Shown here piece after piece: positions 10,987 to 23,300 of a DNA stretch of 64,000 nt. The notes beneath the pieces were generated by a model. The model ran no database searches. It was not told the origin of the DNA and saw only the letters and a list, made by a program, of their open reading frames with translations. The DNA comes from Phallusia fumigata (taxonomy: Eukaryota > Chordata > Ascidiacea > Phlebobranchia > Ascidiidae): contig QXVZ01000846.1 of assembly GCA_008931825.1 (NCBI GenBank), forward strand, positions 145,522-209,521. Reading direction: 5' to 3'. Made by a program: the position numbers and the translations under genes. Each line of letters starts with the position of its first letter. The stretch's first letter is position 1.

Positions 10987-13900
10987 TCACTTTCCTATCA
11001 CTTCTTTCATCAAATCTTCAGCATCCTTTTTGACCTGCAATGGACAAAGTCTAAAATAAAAACATTTCATTAGACATTCTTAAGGCTTGAAGTGTTGTAA
11101 GCTGTTGGAAACTAGCCTTTGACTAAAAAGTACCTTGGTACAACTGGTTGCAGGTTTGTGGGTTCTAATCTTGCAACAAGGCAAGCCGTATTACAGTGAA
11201 CTGTTTGTCTGCTTTTTCATGGATAAAAATGAAACAAATAAACGAGTATAATAAAATCAACGAATAAATTTTGTTTGTTTGTTTTATGTTTAAGTAAAAG
11301 TGCAAAAATATGCTAAAAGAGACACAAATGTCTATAATCATGGGTTTGTCCCTTCTTGCAAGTAGGTACAGACCATTTTTAAACAAAATGAATGTTTTTG
11401 CATTTTTTCATTAAAAAACTTCAGAACCACATAAGAAGTCATCTTGAAAATGGACTAATGAGTACAACCTTTCTAAAACACCAAAAAACATAACCTGTTC
11501 ATCCTCAGCTGTGACAATAGGGTAGTGTATTGTTCGATCAAAGAACAACATTGCTCGTTTCTTGTCTCCCATTCTCATGTACGTTTTGCCTAGCATTAGG
11601 AGATTGGCACTATAGAAGTTTGGATCCACTGTAATATGTTAAAAGTATTACTAGCACTAAATACCCTTGAGTCGACATTGCTTAAATCCTGTACATCTTA
11701 TTGGTTAAAACAGGTGTGCACAACCTTTTCGACAGTGCCAACCACATCACAGCCTTTATTTCACCTTCGGCCGCCAGTGAGTCCAAGTTTTTTGTAATAG
11801 TTTTATGTAGTAAAGAAATGTTGATTATTTATGACTTCCTTGTTCTTGCATGATTTTTATCCAGCCAAACAGTTTTCAAAAAAGTTTGGCCATCATATAC
11901 TTTAATGTACATGTGCATGGGCTGATAAATTTAAATCTGCAGCTGCAAGCAGGTGGACAGCCAAAGGTTGAGCACCCCTGGGTTTAAACCCTCTTTTTTA
12001 AAAAGTTCTCTTTTTTAAAACATAAGTTAGAAAAAAAGGAAACAAACACAATAGCAGACAAGCTTGTTTAAATGCAGGCAGAAAGCAGGTTTGCAAATTT
12101 ACTTCAGATTTATCTTCAGTCTAAAATGTTCTGTGGATTAAAATAACAGGCATCAGATGTTATTTTTTCTTACCTCTTTCTGCTCTCATGAAATATTCTG
12201 CAGCCTCAGGAAATGTTGATGTAGGTGGAGTGCCAAATATAAAACTAGCAATGGTTCTTTGCCATCCAGGCATATCAGCAAACACAAAACACCACATTCC
12301 TAGACAATGTAACGTTGTTGCATCTTTGGGATTTAGTTCACTTGCTCGCTGTGTGCAAAAAAGTTAGAATTATAGAGCTATTTAGGTATAAAAACAGTTA
12401 GCTATTTAGGTATAAAAACAGTTATGACAAAATTGTTTGGAATTTAAAATGATCTCTTTGTATGCACAAGTCATTAACCATAGGCATCAATTTTTGGGGT
12501 TGCATGCCACACAATAAAATGGCAAACTTTACCATAACTTTTAAAATTCATCACTGTCTATTGCAACTATCCATGCATGACAAGCTAACTATCAATACTT
12601 TTTCCCACAATGCTGCATCACTTGTAAATTTTAAAAACACAGTTCTCATACAGGTGTGTATTTTTTTCTAATTGTCACGTATTTTACCTACAATAACACA
12701 TCACATGATTTTAGCTTGACACTCCACATAATTCAAAATATAAAATCCAAGCCTATGTTATTGGGACATCAAAAGCATGTTTACCTGTAAATGATCTCTG
12801 ATAATAAAAGCGTTGGAAATCTTAATTTTGGTCCCTTCATAATCTCCAACATCCCCTATAGTGATGGCATACCATTTGTGTGAAGCAAAGTTATAATCAT
12901 CTGCTTCTAATGCCTTTTTTGCAAATTCAAAAGCTTCATAGACAAGTGCTTTCTTTTCATCTTTTGGTATATCAACAACTTTAAGTGCGAGATCACGGGC
13001 AGCACGGCACATTCTCCACAAAATTTCGGCATCTGTTGTGTTTTCATACCTATAACATGTTTTTTTACACAAATGTACCAAAAACTGCTACCTTGCGACA
13101 AATGGACATGCAAAAATCAATTCTAAGGCAAGGCTTTTTACTGTACATTAGGGATGCACTTCACACTAAAATCAGGAGCCAGACCTTTAGCAGGTATAAT
13201 GGTCACTGATCAAAAGGTGTGTGAAAAGACCTATGATGCAATCTCTCTCAGACCAATATTTATTTCAATTATTAGTGGTGGTTTATAGATCAATTTGTAC
13301 TAAATCAAGACCAATATAGAAAGTTTTTTCGGAATAAGTGTGCATGGACATTACTGTACAAGATTGTTTTACAGATTTGTTAGGCCAGCTTTGTGTTACA
13401 GATTTGGCTCACTGCTTTAAATGTTGATAGAGCTCTCTTGGATGTAGGTTGCTGTTGTACATTCGATCAGCTTCTTCAATAATCAACTTGTTGTCAACTA
13501 CTAACATAAAGACAGAGTTATGCTTAGACCACATGGACCATGAAACATGGTTATACAGACACACATAAAATTTTCTAAAACAAACTTTCAAAAGCACATA
13601 TTCTTTAAACATTTAAATATTCAAATACTGTACTTTATTCACACACATACACAACAGATCTTAGGTTTTTGCCCTAAATGCAGTAAATTTGACAGCTCAA
13701 GAAAATTAGGTGGTCTCTGGAAACATTAAAACACAACAAATTTCAACCTTTTTGTTTTAGTTGTTGGCATTTAACTGGACGGGCAAAAAGTTGGTAGAAT
13801 GCACATGCCGATGAGGACAGCACAGCAAATTTGACAGAATGTGGAACATGTTTGTTCTGTAAAACATTTGTATCTATTTTAGGCAGGATGTATATGAGAG

Positions 13901-14248
13901 TCTTCTATAAACTAAGTCAAACCCAATGAAACAAAAGTGTGTTTAATTTAAAATCGATAAAAATTTACCTTAAAAAAATGTCCATTTGATGAAAGTCGCA
14001 AAAAACGAGAGAAAAACCTTTGTGATGCCATCTAGAATCAGCACCAATATTTTATCTAAGTATATTGCACAATAATATGTAAATGTATATTTCTGCAAAA
14101 ACAGTGTTACACAAGTGTTTGATGAAAACATTGGTTCTGCAAGATCAAGAGTGAACGTTTCTACATAAACGCTTACTTTAAAACTATGTGATGTAATACC
14201 AGAGTGAAAAAGAAGCATGAGACATTGAAGCCATGACAGTTTAAACAT
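10987..14248 (-). CDS. RMDN1: Regulator of microtubule dynamics (RMDN family) TPR protein
   Basis: RMDN proteins carry tetratricopeptide-like helices and associate with microtubules or organelle membranes. Exons: 14177-14248, 13748-13856, 13413-13500, 12785-13049, 12174-12348, 11495-11628, 10987-11034; 296 aa against about 314 in human RMDN1. All phases are consistent. Diagnostic segments are ILWRMCRAARDLA, FASHKWYAITIGDVGDYEG, LNPKDATTLHCLGMWCF and VDPNFYSANLLMLGKTY. The first two exons give a weakly conserved, hydrophobic N-terminus (VKFAVLSSSACAFYQLFA, resembling the family's membrane segment); exon 1 is less certain than the rest. The exon 3 acceptor is a TAGTAG doublet, so two forms differing by one residue are possible. 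The ATG lies 55 bp after the TTI1 stop, which suggests a shared polycistronic transcript. Subfamily assignment (RMDN1 rather than 2 or 3) is from memory. Confidence 0.88.
11120..11205 (+). repeat. tRNA-derived SINE fragment in RMDN intron 6
   Basis: It contains 'ggttgcaggtttgtgggttctaat', a diverged B box preceded by a loose A-box-like 'ttggtacaactgg'. It is similar in layout to the fragments at 7.0 kb and 49.1 kb. It lies in the intron before the last RMDN exon. Confidence 0.35.
12376..12423. repeat. 24-bp perfect tandem duplication
   Basis: The unit 12376-12399 (beginning agctatttaggtat) is repeated exactly at 12400-12423. It lies in an RMDN intron, 28 bp beyond the acceptor of exon 12174-12348. 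A recent slippage or duplication event is the simplest explanation. Confidence 0.85.
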
Positions 14249-14303
14249 TTTTAAAAAGTAACAAAACCTATTATTGCATTTGGTTAAGGTCTAGAGCCCT
14301 GGT
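14249..14303 (-). promoter_or_regulatory. 55-bp TTI1-RMDN intercistronic gap
   Basis: Only 55 nt separate the TTI1 stop codon from the RMDN start, on the same strand. No AATAAA is visible in the gap. Read on the minus strand it contains AATAG followed by a T-rich leader 19 nt before the ATG, a possible spliced-leader acceptor. This fits the short intercistronic spacers of tunicate or nematode operons processed by trans-splicing. No promoter of normal size could fit. Confidence 0.55.
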
Positions 14304-17300
14304 CTAGCTGCAAAGATGGATTAAAAATCCCATGTTTTTTGCAAACACATTTTCGGAGTCACTAGTCCCCAACACATGCACTTTGTTGACATAGTTATGG
14401 CAGTTTGGTTCAAAAACACTTTGGGGCGAGTAAATATCAGTAAGAAAAAACCACACAGCATCAGAATCAACTTCTATCAAATGTTGGAAAAGTGTCATGG
14501 CTGCATTTTGTAAATCCTGCATGCAACTCGAACTTAAATATTGGTAAGTTGCAAATAAAGTTTTTTGAAAATCTTCAAAGTTCAAATTGACAACTTGCAA
14601 AATAATTCCCAGTTTTTCTAACACATTTCTTATAAGTTTAAACAATGCAGAATGTTTGTACATGGGATTTGTGTTAGGAATAACTGCAGAGCTGGACAGC
14701 GGTGCATTGGATTTAAGAAACTGAAGCAATTTACAATGGACATCCTTGGTAAACCGACGTTGAATAAAATCCCCTGCAGTTGAAGCCATTATACAAACCA
14801 CATCAAAAGCTTTACTGATGACCTGACAAGAAAATATTATTTTTTAATGCTGATCTTTTTTGTATACATTACCTTTTCGCATACATTACCCTAATATAAT
14901 AGCAAAGCTGTACTGTATGCAACAGTGCAGTAATTGATATAGTTAATATAACTTTATTCATTGTTAAATATCTAATTTTATTTTCTCACCAAAAGCAGTA
15001 CACCACCAACCTGCAATTCAGGGTCCGTAAATCTTGCCAACAGAGGAGACCACAACTGATGGACCAATGGCAGCAATATGTTGTCCTCACCAGACAGCGC
15101 TTTAAGCCCCTCGACAACAATCTCCATAACAACCAAGCGTACTTTGGGACTTGTATTAGTCATTAGGTGGCAGCAACGCTTTAATACTTGCTCAATCATC
15201 TTTACGTTTGCCTGTACTTTTGGTTCTGCATCATTTTCCAAAAAGTTTTCTTCATCAGCAGTGAATGGGGTTTCTTCTGCATTTGAATCATTGAATACTG
15301 TTTTCTCAAAACTGCCTGAAGCAACATCAATATTTTTGTGTAGACCAATAACAAACTCTACAACAGAATTTTTACTATCACAGTCATGTGCTTTTTTGGA
15401 ATTTAAATTAGTTTGGAGTTCCTTGTGTTTTTTCTTCATGTCAAACCATTTGGAAGTGCATTTTACAATAGCAAGAAGTACAGGCAGAAATGATATCAAG
15501 CGCTGGTTGTTACAGCGACAAAGATCCAGGGTGTCGAGGATTTCAGATATTGTGTCGCGGATAAGTGGAAAAATACTGTTATCACTGTGCTGTAACATTG
15601 CATGGAGAACAGATGGGCACCTAAAACAACATAAGCATTTTATTCTGGTGGTGGCTGGATAAATATATGAATGTTAGCTGCTAATCACAAATATCAGTTG
15701 CCTTTTTCATTTTACATAATTATTGATTTTACTTTGTATATACTTTTAAGGTAATCTTGTATTTGAGTTTGAAGATTCCTAAAACTTAGTACTTTTTTAG
15801 GAAGTTACTAGGCTAGGGTTTTACCCACCAGTCTATAAATTGCCAATTTGCCACTAGCATGACAGGATTATACAACTCTCCTACATTTTTTCACACTTAC
15901 TTTGGAAATAGGCTCAGGTGCCGCAGTTGAACTGAAATTGTGCTCACAAGATAATCTGCATTGTCACTTAACAGACTTGGAAGAGTAATGTAGCCACAAT
16001 GTTCCGCCATTGAATGCAAAGTCTTGACTGCACAACTTGCCACCATTCCATTATCATCATTCACTTTTTCCATTACTGGGTATAGTGCTACCATAAGTTT
16101 TTTCCGAAAATCAAAGCAAAGAACTTCACAAAAAGCAGCCACCGACTCCAAATGCAAGCACGCTAAAAGTATGTTTGACTGGATGTGTTTTAAAGCAAAA
16201 TTTGTGTGGTTGTTGCGTGGTAAAACAGCTTTGCTGCCTATGGCATTGTCCATGCACTTTTTGTGATGTATTGACTGGTAATCAGAGTTGTGACTGGTTG
16301 CTATGTACCAATTTTCATTAGCACAGTATAAATCCAACAAGCAATCAATATGGCATGAAATAGGGACTTTGTCTTCTAATTCAGTTGCGCCGAGAATTAC
16401 TTCTTTGACAAGAAATACAGATTGCTGACATAAACTTTCATGTGCATATGACTCCACAAGGAAATCCACAATAATCTCAATGTTGCCATGTTGACCTAAT
16501 AACCGACAAATGTCAATCAGAATTTTAGCAATAGTTTGGTCATTGAAATGTAAAAATACTTTTCTGAATTGCCAATTGGAGAGCTGACCATGGAAAAATG
16601 ATGTTTGAATTCTTTCTTTGCCATCTAAAACCATGCTAATATCGTCATTGCTGATTGAAGATGATGTGTCTAATTCAAAACAGAACATCAGGGCTTTTAG
16701 TAACTTCTCCGAATGTGGTGGTGATTGAAAAATAATGCTCAGGTTGTGTTGAAGTGCACAAAGGTATCCAAACAAAAGTTGCAGAGATTTCAGCTTCTCA
16801 CTATCAGATGCTTGACGTAACATCATCGGAAGAGTATTGCAGTGTTCAAAAAGCATGCCAACTACAATATCATGTGTACCACTATCTGAAGAGCAGGCAT
16901 ATTCACTCACAATCTTGTTGCTTATTTTAGAAACTGAAGGCTGGCTGTCATGTAAAAGCTGCAACGCCCCTTTTATTAAAGTTGATGTAGAATTTTTCAA
17001 ACTTACTGCACAGTTAGACAGAATGGCATCACAAAACCTCAACAACCCCAATCTAACAGCAGCATTAGGATTCTGGGCCACTGCTATAATTCTTTGTAAA
17101 ACAATTTCTACTTTTGCGACAACACTTTTTTGCCAATCTTTGTTGCGCTTGACTTTTAGGGATGCCAACTTGGGATCAATCTCCTCTCCATAAAGGCCAT
17201 CCAGCTGAGCAATCAAGTTAGGATTTGATGTCATAGAGATTGAGTTGTCTCCAAGAACTTGTGTTAAAAGAATTGCAGTCACACTCAGAGCTGTACATTT

Positions 17301-17975
17301 GACTACATGTCCATGCCTAACGTCACTTAAAATTACTTTTGAAAGTGCTGAAAGCATTCCTGGCAAAAAAGATGTCAGGCAGTCGCCACTGAGAAGCAAA
17401 TAAATGTCTCTTTCTGCTTCTGACAATGTTTCAAAATATATTGGTAAGCAAAATTTACCCAAAACTGACATAGCTGCAATTTTGAGACCCCTACTTTCTT
17501 CTTGTTGAGCCACTGATAAGGATAAAGTAACAAGATGGCCCAGCAGAGGGAAATTATGTACAAAATACACCTGTTTCCACAAATTGGCTGCAGATTTATT
17601 TAATAGTTTATCAAGGCACTTCATGGTTGCAAGTTTAAGTTCTTCACTTCCATCTGATAAAATCGAACCATTCTTTACAACAGATATTGATAACAGGAGG
17701 GTTTTTAACACATCTTGGTAAACTGTCCAATTTGTAATGACAGTTTTGTCTAGAATACATTCCATACATGTTGCAGCTTCAATTGCAACATCTTCCTTAA
17801 CAATACCTTTTTGAAGAACCACTCTCAAAGGAAACAGTAAATATTCATGGAAGTCTTGTACCTGGTTGACATTGCAACCATTAATATGCTCTTGCAATTT
17901 TTGAATTGACTTCTGGTGTGGATTTTTGCTGATTTCTATACATAGTGGTCTGAGAGTGGCAAAAAGGTCATTCAT
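14304..17975 (-). CDS. TTI1: TELO2-interacting protein 1 homologue
   Basis: TTI1 is the HEAT-repeat scaffold of the TELO2-TTI1-TTI2 (TTT) co-chaperone, which stabilises PI3K-like kinases such as mTOR, ATM and ATR. Three exons: 15901-17975, 15011-15620, 14304-14822; 1067 aa against about 1089 in human. The N-terminus (FATLRPLCIEISKNP, then FHEYLLFPLRVVLQKG) matches the TTI1 family start. The C-terminal exon begins VISKAFDVVCIMAS and includes AGDFIQRRFTKDV, as in vertebrate TTI1. Helical repeats span the whole protein. Exon 2 could read through to a second donor at 14992, adding 8 codons; the CAG/GTTGGT donor at 15011 fits the family better. It sits between cyclin L (316 bp upstream) and RMDN (55 bp downstream) on the same strand. 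Confidence 0.92.
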
Positions 17976-18291
17976 TTTAGGTCTAATTTAGCATTCTAGA
18001 AACACCATCCACTACCAATGCAACCTAGCAGATAAACACCTAAAGAAATCAAAAGCAAATTTGTCACAATATTTTGAAAGATTAGTTGTAATATACATTT
18101 ACATTAAAATTTGGGATCAGTCGATTCCACCAAACTGTCAAGTTACAAATTAACACAAGATAGGCAGCGAGATGAAACTTAACAGTGAAATTTCGGAAAC
18201 AACAACTGAATGATGCCTTTTATACACAAATAACAATGTTATGTTAATGTGACAACTGGTCTTATCTTAAGGCTCTTTCAGTTCAGCAATA
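17976..18291. other. Short spacer between cyclin L and TTI1
   Basis: AT-rich spacer of 316 bp with no open frame worth calling. It must hold the cyclin L 3' UTR and either a short TTI1 promoter or an intercistronic region. No clear control element was recognised. Confidence 0.4.
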
Positions 18292-19638
18292 TTACATGTG
18301 TTTATGTTTTCCATGCTTTTTGTGATGACTTTTGGACTTGTGTTCCCGTTCTGCAGAGAGGCTCCTCTCCTGTCTACTTTTTTTGCTGCTGCTACCACTT
18401 TCACTACGATGATGAAACTCACTCCGTTTTCCACTCCTGCGATGTTTGCTTGATGAACGACTATTCTCATCTGATATACTGTATGACTTTGGCAGGTCAT
18501 CATCTTCATGTTTTCCACTCCGGGAACGACTGTACCTCCCAGGTGACCGTTGCTTTGAAGATGCTTCATACTTAGAGCGACTAGGAATTGATGCACTCCG
18601 GATGTGTTTGTCTGTTGAAGAGTCTTTAGTCTTTCTCTCTCGTCTTTTCTCTGATTCATTTTCTCCACCTGAAACTGACCCTTTGGATTCCTTTTCATAA
18701 GGGGAATCTTTCTTGCTTTTTTCGGTTGAGGAACCTTCAGCTGTAGTTGTGGAAACATCACCTGCTGTAGCAGCATTCGTTTCCCTAAGCTTGTTTTTTT
18801 CTTCCTGTAAATGCTTGCGACAAGCCTCAACTTTGGCATCAAGTTCTTCAACAGTATTCTTTTTGTGATGATACACCTGGAGAAGGTGCTTACAAATCTG
18901 CTGAATTTCATCTTCAGTTGCATTAAAAAGGTAAAACCAGTGTGGCTGGCTTGGCAAAGCAACTTTAAGCACTCTTGCGGCCAGGTAAATGCATGCACAT
19001 GCAATAGTTTCTGGTGTGTATCTTACAAAGACTGTACTGCGAAGCGAATCATTCATGTAGTTCCAAGCTGTCTGTACCAGGTCTTGGTTACCTTCCATTT
19101 CAAGAACTTGCAAATAAACAACAATGATCTTATGTGGATGTTTCACATGCACACAAAAGCCCAGCTCCTTTAAAAGGCGGCGCTCCAAACGTATTATGTT
19201 GTTCTTCAGTGTGATGTAATGATGGTCCAGTTGCATGGGTGCTGGGTTGGAATTTTGTTTTCTCTGTTTTAGGTAATGAAAGACATTGATAACATCTCGA
19301 ATCCGCCTGGGGGCTTCCTCAACTTTTGACGCTAACCAAATACATGCCATTGCTGCTTCTTCCATTTTGGTTTTTACAAATGATTTTGCAAAGTAAAATC
19401 GCTGGAAAAGCACCTGTGCAGTTGCCATAGCAACTTGGGGTACTCTTAACATAATGCCAGCAATTTGGATCGATTCACATCCCCATAGTCGCAGATCCTC
19501 TTCTGAGCGTATGTCCATGCCATCTTTCATAGACGGTGTTTCTTCTAGCTTGTCAGCAGGAAAGAGGCAATTTTCCAATGTAAGCTGCACCCCAGCATAA
19601 TCTTGTTTTGAATCATTGGCGTCTACAGTTTTCTCCAT
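18292..19638 (-). CDS. CCNL1: Cyclin L
   Basis: Cyclin L partners CDK11 in transcription and pre-mRNA splicing and localises to nuclear speckles. The gene is one uninterrupted exon encoding 448 aa. Two cyclin folds run from about residues 70 to 290 ([77 protein letters not shown]). They are followed by a charged linker and an arginine/serine-rich C-terminus from about 330, ending in a lysine/histidine tail ([13 protein letters not shown]), as in vertebrate cyclin L1 and L2. One invertebrate gene probably represents both vertebrate paralogues. Lack of introns contrasts with its neighbours. It diverges from APLF across a 687-bp shared promoter region. Confidence 0.96.
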   Translation of the reverse strand: MEKTVDANDSKQDYAGVQLTLENCLFPADKLEETPSMKDGMDIRSEEDLRLWGCESIQIAGIMLRVPQVAMATAQVLFQRFYFAKSFVKTKMEEAAMACIWLASKVEEAPRRIRDVINVFHYLKQRKQNSNPAPMQLDHHYITLKNNIIRLERRLLKELGFCVHVKHPHKIIVVYLQVLEMEGNQDLVQTAWNYMNDSLRSTVFVRYTPETIACACIYLAARVLKVALPSQPHWFYLFNATEDEIQQICKHLLQVYHHKKNTVEELDAKVEACRKHLQEEKNKLRETNAATAGDVSTTTAEGSSTEKSKKDSPYEKESKGSVSGGENESEKRRERKTKDSSTDKHIRSASIPSRSKYEASSKQRSPGRYSRSRSGKHEDDDLPKSYSISDENSRSSSKHRRSGKRSEFHHRSESGSSSKKSRQERSLSAEREHKSKSHHKKHGKHKHM

Positions 19639-20325
19639 TTTTATACGATTTATATCCTGTATGTTTAAAGTATTTACAAAACATCATCGATTTGTTATAA
19701 CCTAGCCTGACAATATTTGGTAACTTTTGCCAAAGAAAATCGAACTATTTGTAAAATCATGATTCGCTATATCAATTGATAAAACAACAGTATCAGCCAC
19801 TCCAAAGCAATAACTTTGCGCTTCTGAAAGTTACGTTTACTCAACGTCAACGTGCTGCGCTGTTTGAGGATACGATTTTCAACAAAATTCACATTTCCAT
19901 TTTAGGTATACTTTACAAAATACTAAATTGTTTTTTGTAAATACAGGTATATTCTTTTTTAGAAAAGATTAATAATATCAAATATGTCTTTAAATTGAAA
20001 ATACTTTTGAAGTTAAAAGCAAAAAAAGGAATTAAATTGACTGATAACAATTCTTGTTTGCATTATTAATTTGCATTGTACCTTAAAAATCTGTCAAGCG
20101 TAACAATTTTCGCAATAATTTAAGATTTCTATGACAAATTGTTATTGTTTTTGAAAGTTGGTTACTTAAGGGACCACTAAAATGATTTGAAATTATAAAA
20201 TACTGAGTTTAATTGCTACAAAATCTGAGTTGTAGTAAATGTTTTGTTTTAAATAGTTAATTTGTCTGTGATTGTTTAGCTGAGAAGGTTTTCTATGGTT
20301 AGTGAGTCTTGTTGCACTGTTGCTG
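19639..20325. promoter_or_regulatory. Divergent promoter region between cyclin L and APLF
   Basis: This 687-bp interval lies between the start codons of two genes transcribed in opposite directions, so it must carry both promoters. It is AT-rich with a more GC-rich patch around 19830-19870. No canonical TATA box or factor site can be assigned with confidence. Confidence 0.5.
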
Positions 20326-20339
20326 ATGGATCAGTATGA
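20295..20339 (+). other. Short upstream ORF overlapping the APLF start
   Basis: An ATG at 20295 opens a 14-codon frame ending in TGA at 20337-20339. It overlaps the APLF ATG (20326) in a different frame. If it is in the mature leader it would dampen APLF translation; a transcript beginning after 20295 would avoid it. Confidence 0.4.
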
Positions 20340-23300
20340 AGTCATTCTCACAAGAGTGGACAACAGCTCAAATCAGCAAATAGTAATTGAAAAAGAAGAA
20401 ACATTACTTGGAAGAGGAAGTTTTCTCTCAGTCAGCGACAAAAAAGTGTCAAGAAATCATGCAACTCTATCTTTTCATGAAGGTGTTGGTAATCTAAAAT
20501 CCATTCATGTTAACCCATGCTTTGTTAAGCTTAAAAATGGAAAACAGCTAGTGTTAAAGAATGGTGGATCAATTGATTTATCAAATGGAGATAAATTCTC
20601 GTTGTTACAAGATAAGTATGTATTTGAAGTTCAGATTGCATTGATTGGTAAAGGTGCCTCAACACCATCATCATCACCAGAAAGGGCTACAGAGAATGGA
20701 CATTATGACGAAAATGTGATAGGTGATGTTGTGACTTGTGTAGAAAGAACCTGTCAAACATCACTTGTTGATGAGAATAGTGTGCAAGATAAACCCACCC
20801 CAAAACTTGTTAAAATATTACCAAATTCACATTCAAAAAATTCCAGTTCTTCACCTAATAGAAAACGGAAATTGCCCGCATGGATGACCACACCTGAAAA
20901 AAGTCAAAACAAAAAACTGTCGCCTGCCAAAAAGATAAAAACTTTGAATCTGAATCAGGTTACTTTTGAAGATACTCCTAATCAGGATAAAGTGGAGGAT
21001 AAGGATGTCCCAATTAAGAAGCTGGAATCAACAACTTCTGGTGAGAAACTTTCTGGGGACACAGAGAATTTGAATGTCAATGTTTCATTAAGCTCTGTTG
21101 TGGAACATAGCACTTCTTCAAAATGTATTCCATATCAAAAAGGTGAATCTATTTTAGCAGAAGTTAAATCGGCTCATAAACAAACTGAAGAAACCAATGT
21201 GGAAATTTCCAACAATACAGATATGCATGAGAGTGATTGTTCTCAATCAAACGAAGAATCCAGTTTTTTAGTTGACAGGAGCAGTGACAATGACCATGAC
21301 AAAGACACTTCCACAAGTGACCGAAATGATTCAGAAAAAGAATCTAATTCTTCAAGTGGGCCTATGACAACAAATCCTTTACGTGAATCATGTGCATATG
21401 GGCGCTCATGTTACCGTAGAAACCCTGTGCATTTTCAGGAGTTTAGTCATCCTGGAGATTCTGATTATGTGTCTCCACCCCCAACAGATGATGATGATAA
21501 TGGTGATACAAGACCAGAATGTGAATATGGATTGCAGTGTTATCGCAAGAATCCTCTTCATAGGTAACACAGAAACCTTTTTTGATATTGAACAAAAAGT
21601 AACGACTTGTCTCTGAGTCTGTTTGATGTTGTACAGGATATTAAATTTAATAGTTCAACAGCAAGCTAATAGGATTTAAATATTACACATAACACTGTGC
21701 GGACATTTAAAATTTATTTTTTAGCTGTTTGGTGTTGCCATAGTTAAAGAATAAAGCCTATTTGGAAATCTACTTCACACATTAAAAACCAGTAATGTGA
21801 GCTGCACATGTGTTTTGACAAATTTTGGTAGGCGACAGTTCAAGCACACAAGGCGTGTCACACCGGGAAGAGCAGCTACAAGAACAAAGCGAGGAGGCAA
21901 AGATGAAGAGGATAGTGACGAAGATGAATACGATCTCGAAGACAGTTTCATTTGTGATGATGAAACATCAGAAGAAGGTATGCAATTTCAAACTTTTTGT
22001 GATGCAGAACTATTTTAATGTATGCATGCATTAATAAGTTGTATGTTCAGAATGGGACTCAAAATTGCAGTTTTGAATAATTTTTGCTATCATTCTGCCT
22101 ACAATTGAACAACCCCTAAAAAAGATAACCATTACAATAACTTACCCATTAGCTAATAATGGTTCTTCAACCTAAGGAAAAATGTCGTTTAAGTTGAACG
22201 TTTTACCTTGCAGCATGCACTTTTAGTCGGACATTATTAATAGATTTGGATAAAACTTTCTCAGCTTGTAGGTATAGTGATGGGGCTTTATTTTTCTATT
22301 AGGCCCAGCGGTTATCCATCTAGCCAGAGAAAGGACAAAATTTTGGTCCATGCAATTTTGTCATGTCACAGCTGTTTGGGAAAAGCTTTACCAGATTTTG
22401 GATTGGTTTATTGTGTTGTGTCACTTTTCCTTGCCCCAATAACCCCAAGGTTACCCTACAAGCCTCCCAGATGGGTTAAATGTTTGTAAAGCTTACCAAG
22501 CTTTCATGTTATTACAGCTAGACATAAAGTATGAAAATCTAATGTGGTTGGAATAGGGAAGTTCCCTTGTTTAATAGTTATCACTCAGGGAAATCTTTCA
22601 GGGACTTTTTTGTTAGTTTACTGTGGGCACGATAAACTAGTTTAGTTTGATTGCATCATTTACACAGTCGTGATTTGCATCATGGGCACACCAGAATGTA
22701 TGACCGCCAACCCCCTTTAAGTGGTCAAGTTAATAACCATTTTTTGAATACAATTTTAAATGACTGTACATGGGCCATGTAGGTTTGTTTGTTTGTTTGA
22801 ATGCTTGAAGCTCTGGTGGCTGTCCCTCTAGCCACTTCAAGGGATCAGAGTCTGTATAGGGTGCAACTGTAATAGACTGTAGTTTAAGTTATTATGGGGT
22901 CCCCTTCCTGTTTTTTTTTCATTTTTTACCCTGCTGCTTGTCTATGCCAATATGCCATGAAGTATTTGGTGGATTTTGATGAAACTTTTACCACTGGTAG
23001 ATATGAATATGGTGTTGTGCCATCTGTTTTGCTGGGCCCCATATCCCCAGTGGCTACCTGCTGGCCCCAAAATAGTAAAGAAACTGGTGTGAAATCGATA
23101 TTTTTTTACAGATTGTTGGTTCATTGGGACATGTCAGATGTGTACAAAAAATAGAATAATTTATTTAAGACGTGTATTGGTTTAAAACTTCTGTTACTGC
23201 ATTATCCAACTCACTTTCATCATCTATTTAGCAAAACACCTGATCAAAATAATTTCAGACCTACACATCTGCCTGCAGAAATTATCATACAACAACACAC

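Noticed and set aside
14978-15010. Read-through of TTI1 exon 2 to a later donor
   Set aside because: It adds VGGVLLL, which has no counterpart in the family as I recall it; the earlier CAG/GTTGGT donor gives a clean join to VISKAFDVV. It could still be a minor isoform.
20302-20325. APLF start eight codons upstream
   Set aside because: The codon at 20302 is GTG; the FHA domain begins properly from the ATG at 20326.
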